DNA from: Asterias amurensis
Taxonomy: Eukaryota > Echinodermata > Asteroidea > Forcipulatida > Asteriidae
Assembly: GCF_032118995.1 (NCBI RefSeq)
Contig: NC_092662.1
Location: forward strand, 7,006,001 to 7,070,000
Direction of reading: 5' to 3'
Length of the DNA: 64,000 bases
Shown piece after piece: positions 57,531 to 64,000 of this stretch. Within the stretch, counting starts at the first letter, position 1. Each line of letters opens with the position of its first letter. The notes beneath the pieces are model-generated. The model searched no databases. It saw only the letters and a list, made by a program, of their open reading frames with translations, and was not told where the DNA came from. Both the position numbers and the translations under genes were made by a program.

Positions 57531-60165
57531 TAGTCTTGGTTCAAAGACCATTGGTGTTGCGCGGTCACACACAACCAACGTTCTATGCACGGCAAAAACT
57601 GTACACGCTTGTAATGAACGAACGCTAGCGGGCGCTCTGTTTCTCTGATTTAGATCTCCACCATGTCTTGGACATTTGTAAATTGAAGGCGTGGCCAGAT
57701 TATGTAAATGACTTTTAATGTATGCAATATTCATATCACGTGACGAATTGAAGATGACCATTCAAACTAGATCAAGTCAAAGGTCAATATGATCGGCGCT
57801 CTATAAGCTTTGCTCAAAGTGATTCCGTGGTCATTAGGCCTATTAAAGGAAAACAGTGAAATTTCAAGTATAGACTACCTATTCAGGTTATGGATACATG
57901 ACGATTTGAAATCGTAATTAATGGTCAAAAAATCGAACGTAAGATTAGCATTCAGAGAGTCCGTGTAACGGACGCTTGTATGGCCCCACGGCGTGGAGCA
58001 ATCGGAACGTAAAGCCTTGGGGAATATCACGTATCGTCCATGCCGTGTCTCGTGGGGGTTGGAGGTGTAATCCCGGGCGCTATGAACTCCCAGCTTGCGG
58101 GTACGTCTCGCCGTGAGCTTGGGAGGGGTTGGAAGCCAAACATAAAAGTACATGTTTGTCATCGTGGGTTTGTCAGTCGGGTCGTGTCGAATCCGTTGTT
58201 TCTTATGATCGCAACGTTCCAATATGCTCCATTTTGTTTCAGGCCCCCTAATTTCTTTTTTGTTATGAGTTTTCAGGTAATTTTGATGATGTCAAAACGT
58301 AGGAATACCGCATTTTGTTATATTGACAGTGTTATTGTGTGAGTAGCTTAAAATGATGAGATTTTTTTATAAAAGGTTGAAATAAAAATAATGATAAAAC
58401 AAAATTCCCTCAAAGCATAATTTTGTCAAACAAAGTATTATTTTTTAATTCTGTGAATGAAGAGTTATTTTTGAGGTTGGTTAAATTGGGCAACTAGTGG
58501 AATTTATGACCCGACTATATCAAATAACTGCGACTTCGATACAAGTCGCGAATACTCCCGTTGCCCCAGATGCATCGTGACATGTTATTGTTTGCCGAAG
58601 GCACAATAAAGTAAAACTCGTGCTGAAATGATTGAAAGATTGTGTCACTGACGTCTGGTTGTGTTTTGGTGAAAAGTTTTTGTGATTAGTCATGAGCGAC
58701 AAAAGTGGTTATACCAAGCAGGAATTTGATCACAACTACTTTTATAGTACGTAGTCTTAGCCGCACGATTAACCAAGTGAGTTGAATAGCAGTAGTCGCC
58801 ACTCAACAAGCAATCAAAATTCGCAATTTCTCATGAGTTGTTTCAAAAGATATGGTTACGACTACATCCCAAAAGATATTATATGGTTACGTTCAAAGTT
58901 ACTCGGCTACGGATCTGTTCCAAGATATGCTTAGGTCTACGGTCCTTCAAGTTACACTATAATATCAAAAGGTACGTTTTCAAGCCCGAGTCAAGCTACG
59001 CTTATGTTCCAAGATACGCAGCTACGTTTACGTTCCAAGATGCTACGCTTACGTTCCAAGATATATGCTTACGTTCCAAAAGATATGTCAACGTTCCAAG
59101 CTACGCAGCTACTCAGCTCTGCTTACATTCCAAGATCTGCTTACGTTCCTTGAAGTTATGCTATAATATCAAAAGGTGCGCTTTCAATCCCATGTCAAGT
59201 TACGCTTACGTTCCAAGATACGCAGCTACAATTACGTTCCAAGATACGCTTAGGTCTACGTTCCTTCAAGATCAAAAGGTACGCTTTCATGTCAAGTTAC
59301 GCTTACGTTCCAAGATCTGCAGCTACGCTTACGTTTCAAAATACGTTCTCACAAGGACGCTTTTGAATCCCTCAAGATTTCCGTCCCCCAAGATTAAAAA
59401 ACTTTCACTGTGAATAACACAGGGCCCACCAGTTATCTGTTTGGCAGAAAATACTGTACAAAATTTCTTTACTATCCAAAAATTTAGTTGGGCACAAGCC
59501 ACAAGTCTACAACATTTCAAATTTAATTAAAAATTAGCTGGTATAACCAGTTTCTGCTAAGCAATACTATTTTGTGCTAAGCAATACTATTTTGTGCTAA
59601 GCAAATTGTTGTGCCAATACAGGCTTCATGAAATTGGGCCCTGGCACGTCGGGAGCATAACGTCACGATCGCATTTCAAACTGCATCATGGCAATGCAGT
59701 ATCTGGATTTGGATATTATACATAGAAAGGTTTGTGGTGTTACCGCAAACCTTTCTTCATCGTATTTCCACCATGCAAAGTTTCAAATCCTACTGATCTG
59801 GATATCATTATAGTCCGATAAAAACGTATACCCACACACACATGCAGAGTATAGCAAAAGTCATGCAACGCACTTACTGCATGCATTGTACACTGCATGC
59901 ACAACACTGATTAATATTCATGAGCCAACCGCAACGCAGCCTCTGAATGGCTCCACCGGAAAGTCGGGGGAGATTTGCCGAAAAACAATAAAAAAGTTAA
60001 GACCCGTCGTTGCAAATTTCCAAGACCTTGGTGAGATCTAAATCAGAGAAACAGAGCGCCCGCTAGCGTTCGTTCATTACAAGAGTGTACAGTTTTTGCC
60101 GTGCATAGATCGGAACGTTGGTTGTGTGTGACCGCGCAACACCAATGGTCTTGGAACCAAGACTA
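57531..60165. mobile_element. Non-autonomous TIR element B, 9-bp TSD (same family as element A)
   Basis: 2635 bp; TIR and internal organisation as in 38491-41016, with the tandem TTACGTTCCAAGAT array at about 58880-59340. Flanked by GTCATGATC at 57522-57530 and 60166-60174. Relative to element A it has about 245 extra bp at 58531-58776 and a shorter internal array. It interrupts a LINE, which confirms the borders. Confidence 0.8.
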
Positions 60166-61110
60166 GTCATGATCCAACTTTCCAAGCGGTGTTCTGCTGT
60201 ACGGTTTATAAGCATCGGGTATGTTCCCATAACATTTGTCAAGGGTTCGATGTCTCCTAGTAAGAATATTGACATACTGGTGGTAGTGAGGCATCACATG
60301 CTTTAAATCACATTTGTTAAAGTCACCCATAATGAGTTTGACAGCATCTGGGGATTTCTTTTCCAGTTCTTGAACATGTTGAGCAAGGATAGAAGATGCA
60401 GTAGCACTGTCTGCTTTTGGCTGGATATATACAACGGTGACAAATATCTTGGGAAACTGTCTCGGAAGGTAGAATGGTATAAGTCCCACAGTAATATACT
60501 CAACATCGGGTGAACAATGGCTTTGTTTGACACAAATGTTGTTGCACCATCTTTGATTAATGTAAATACACACACCTCCGCCCGATAACTTTCCTGATTC
60601 AGGGGACCTATCCATACGTTTAAAGATGAAGCCATCTATATTTTGTGTTTGCAGTTAATCAATTTTGTTGCAAAGGGATCGTGCATTACCTGTAATGATT
60701 GTTGGCAGTGCTGGGTTGAATCTTCGACGCCGAAGACGGGTTCGGATTCCACCTTTCCTACCCCGTTTGCGTTTTCGTAAGTTCTCGGGAATGTCTTTGC
60801 TGGGCAAGACAATGCTTGCCGAAGATCCGCGAAGATTTAACAGTTCGTTGCGTCCATATACAATGCGTTCTTGTAATGGCCACCCACTTGCAATATTTCC
60901 GTCAGATAGTGTAGCACAAATGTGTCCAATACTGCTCAACAGATATATCAAAACGACGAAAAACCACACCATCACACATCTGGTGCCATCATGTAGACTA
61001 GTATGACAAAATTAAGACGATAAACTAGGACGGATACGGTAAAACATGACGAATTTTACAAACATTGAACGAGAGCTGTACAAAAAGGTGGTCGCCGCGG
61101 TGTAGTGCCC
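60166..61110 (-). pseudogene. LINE (CR1/RTE-like) 5' end and endonuclease fragment
   Basis: On the minus strand, 60975-60656 encodes the N-terminal leader with a basic RKRKRGRKGGIRTRLRRRR segment and ends …NARSLCNKID-stop. 60615-60166 encodes part of the apurinic-type endonuclease: GGGVCIYIN, PDVEYITVGLIPFYLPR, and LIMGDFN with its catalytic GDFN motif, reaching GKLDHD at the insertion site. About 100-150 bp that should lie between the two parts are missing and a stop is present, so the element is dead. The copy extends 5' to about 61110. Confidence 0.8.
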
Positions 61111-61252
61111 TCTATATAAACGGTGCAAGTTTTATGTAAATCTGTGGTCGTTGTGTTTTGTGCTACAACAAGTACCCAAATCCTTTAAATATGTATTAAT
61201 TGTCTTGGTTCGTTTGTATATAAATTGCTCAGTATTTTCTTAACTTGCTTAA

Positions 61253-62741
61253 AGTCACCTGGAAGTGGTATTTTGTCAAGATAAAGCTTTTGTCACTAAA
61301 ATATGTGTTTTGATGATTAGAATATGAATAAACAGTTAACTAAGGTTCTAAAAATTTAGTTTCCATTTAATTAACAAATTTAAAAGTAGGCCCGACCCGA
61401 GAGGGCGCTGTTCGCGTATTTTTTTTCTTAGGACGAACGTGGGCAATTTACTTAAATGAGCGTAGTTAACTATACATTTTCCCATGCACATGCGTACTTC
61501 GACGTAATAATGTGGAAATACACTCACGCATATTAAACATGTACACATACACGCATACATGTACACATGTTACATGTACAGTGTACATGTATATATTTAG
61601 TACCATGTACCATGCGTACGGTATTTTGTATAACTCTACCTTGTGTCCATAAAAATGCGTCGCGCTTGCTTTCATTGCCAAGTCTTGATTGCCCGATAAA
61701 ATACGTTTGGATATGGTTGGGAGGGGGAGGGAGGGCAATTATGAAAATAGACTGACGGACATAATGAACGGTTGTGGTCCCAAATGTTTTTTGATGAAAT
61801 TTATTAGTACACTGCATTACAAACAGCACTTATGCATCTGGAAGCACACAAAATTATGCAACAAAAATAATGTTTTTTTTCCACAGGTTTGTTATCTTAT
61901 GCATGTTGGGATACATCAAGTGAAAATACTGGTCTTCGACAATAATTACCAAATCAAGTGGAAATACTGGTCTTCGACAATAATTACCAAATGTGCCCAG
62001 TTTAAAAATAAACCATGGATGGTATATCTACATGGTTAGACCATGGAGGAAGAAATAGGAGGTACACTGGTTCATCACAACCTGTACACCATTGTGTGAA
62101 GCGATAGTAGAAGCATGGAGGTAGAAGAAAGGCAGGTTGTGTTGTCCCCATTTATTTACCACAACTATTTTCATTCCACATACCACCACCAGTGGCAAGG
62201 TCCCTTGCCGTCATCACTAAAGTTCGTGCATACGCGAGAGTGTTTTTTTTCTGGCAAAAACACGCCCATTTTATGATAATTGCCCACGTTCGTCCTAGGA
62301 AAAAAAATACGCGCGCTGTTCGTGACGTCAATCGAGGCGCGATATTTGAAACACGGCGGCTCGAAGTGTTTGCTGCACAGCGCTGGAAAAGACGTTGGAC
62401 CGGACCACTCTGCAAACTGACCCCATTTTTAGTTGTTTTGCTGCCTCAAGCACCAATACATCAGCAGCAATGCACGTGGTCGACATTGCAGGAAAAATGG
62501 AAGAAATAAACCTTTTTTCGAAACGTACAAACTCACGACTAGGACTTGCATGTACTTGCACGTTTCGATCGAGGCAAAGACTGCCTCGATTGACGTCACA
62601 AAAGAGGTAGGCGGAGTCACCCCCAAACAACTTTGTCTATTTTTTTAACGTATAAATCGTTCCAAACAATTTATTTTATTGTTCATTAACATATACTCTA
62701 ATGTTTGATAGAAAACAAAATCTATTTCCAGGTGACTTTAA
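61253..62741. mobile_element. TAAAGTCACCTGG-family palindromic element, with nested insertion
   Basis: Left end TAAAGTCACCTGGAAGTGG, right end mirrored at TTCCAGGTGACTTTA (about 62727-62741). Split by the element at 61414-62312; without it about 580 bp. Related to 41017-41390. Confidence 0.65.
61414..62312. mobile_element. 899-bp TIR element C with 9-bp TSD
   Basis: Ends GCGTATTTTTTTTCTTAGGA and mirror; TIR extends through CGAACGTGGGCAATT. GCGCTGTTC at 61405-61413 and 62313-62321. The uninterrupted homologue at about 41206-41226 (reverse: GAGAGGGCGCTGTTCGTGAC) gives the empty site. Inside it (61895-62003) is a piece of the TTAAAGACACTGG MITE with a 37-bp tandem duplication. Confidence 0.75.
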
Positions 62742-64000
62742 TACTTGAAACCTATATGAAGCGCCTCAGGATCCTTTTGGGGATACAGGTTACTATAAAA
62801 CTTGTTTTCATTTATAGACTCCTTGCGCATTGGAGATAAGCCTTGGATAAGCGTGACCTCATGTTGACCTTTACTTACGGGTCAACAAGAAGTGGGACCT
62901 TATCTCAAGAACTACACAACCGATTTCGATACTCCTTGTATTGTGGGAAATCCCAAACTCTTCTAAATTTAAATCAGAGCAACTATAATCTTTAAAGAAC
63001 TTAATCGAAGCAAAACAACAAGGAACAGCTTTTGGTTTGTGCACAAACACCTAATGTCTAGTTGTTTGTTTGAATGTGTTTGTGATTTGTGTTTTCTTTT
63101 CTTGTTGTTATGTGAGTTTTTTTTTTTCCTTTTTTTTTTCTTCGGTGGAGTCATCTGCGCTAACTTCTGTCTCAAGCATGTTGTCCCTCAATGAATCTCC
63201 ATTCGTTACTAAAAAGTAAAAACCTTCTATGATTTTAATGTCGTCATTGTTTATCGGCCATACACGTGTTGCAAATGTATACAACTTTCGTTTGTATTCC
63301 AAGATGGCGGACAGCATCTTGTTAGTTATAGAAACAGTTATACGTCATGTAAAAGGGTCTATGGGAAATATAATTGTCAGTTTCTTATTTCCCATAGGCC
63401 CTTGTACGTTGACACCAGACGTTTAGACCCATTACACCAAACCAAGGGGCCCGTCTCAAGCAGCCAACCAGACGACTCGGGAGTTCGGGTAACCGTCTTT
63501 AAAATCTTGCACCTTGACTTTTAAAACGACATAAGCGTGTTGATTTCTACAAAGATGTCATACCATAAACCAATATGGAGTAACACAATTTTGTTTTCCC
63601 CAATTACAGGATAAATTTGAACTCAACTTAAATCTTCTTGCTGTGTGACAGAGGTTCCAGATTCACATCAACATTATAACAGCATACATGGAGTCCAAGC
63701 ACCCCCCAGTCGCAATTGTTGGGATAGGTAATTCAAGCAGTGTCCTTCGTAGTGCACACCATTCTAACGTAAATTTAAAAAAAAGGAGATTGCCAACGTA
63801 AGAGGGCGCTGTGCTAGTTCACCAATGGGTGAACCAATAAATTCGGAGCAAAGAGGGAAAAATGCATAATATTCAATAATTCACGAAAAATACTTAAGGT
63901 CTAACAGTTATTGTATTAAAAGGGAAATTATTCGTTCACTCTTTGGCACTAATATTATCTGCACAAGTTATGGAGAGTCCCAGAGCCCGTCAAGTTACTC
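62742..64000. other. Gene-free stretch to window end
   Basis: 62820-62930 resembles the GGTCA-rich blocks at 56-57 kb. 63356-63410 has a short hairpin TCTATGGGAAATA…TATTTCCCATAGG. 63440-63560 resembles 26488-26580. No gene recognised. Confidence 0.4.

Noticed and set aside
60655..61006. Plus-strand 113-codon frame
   Set aside because: Antisense shadow of the arginine-rich LINE leader on the minus strand.
62152..62650. Several 65-105 codon frames on both strands
   Set aside because: They lie in the inner ends of palindromic elements with no coding signature.

Overview
The window looks like TE-saturated genomic DNA of an invertebrate deuterostome. An echinoderm, possibly a sea star, is plausible: introns with GT/AG splice sites, AT-rich non-coding DNA, very dense small palindromic DNA transposons, tRNA-derived SINEs and a CR1/RTE-like LINE. 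The species call is inference; no database was available.

Layout. 1-291: TIR element with a tRNA-like B box. 856-6762: a giant near-perfect palindrome (about 2.95 kb arms, 48-bp loop) bounded by a 6-bp target duplication, carrying in each arm the same two-finger C2H2 acidic protein, transcribed divergently from the loop. 7506-9530: small repeats. 9661-30613: a complete five-exon regucalcin/SMP30-like gene (+ strand, 297 aa). Its 12.8-kb first intron holds an opposite-strand, decayed P2X7-C-terminus-like gene (exons near 20.0, 19.2 and 13.6 kb), three co-phased + strand exons of an unrecognised gene (12.5-13.3 kb) and a young, intact-looking Ty3/gypsy element (14450-19096) with identical LTRs. 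The later introns are filled with MITEs, nested insertions and a SINE.

30.6-48 kb has no recognised host gene. It contains MITE clusters, a 377-bp AAT microsatellite, a segmental duplication whose two copies are one filled and one empty transposon site, head-to-head arrays of a ~130-bp repeat, and an internally repetitive element with 9-bp target duplications. 48-57 kb is a tandem-within-tandem repeat domain interrupted by a 4.55-kb element with TAA duplications, which itself carries 318-bp tandem repeats each holding a tRNA-like sequence. 57.4-61.1 kb is a LINE fragment split by a second copy of the 9-bp-TSD element. 61.2-62.8 kb is another nested pair of elements.

The most unusual object is the 856-6762 palindrome. 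Its termini (AG...CT), 6-bp duplication and snap-back shape suggest an integrated copy-back derivative of a linear, protein-primed-type element. That is a hypothesis, since no polymerase, integrase or capsid gene is present. Many insertions here can be resolved to the base because a paralogous empty site, a palindromic host element or an interrupted reading frame supplies the pre-insertion sequence.
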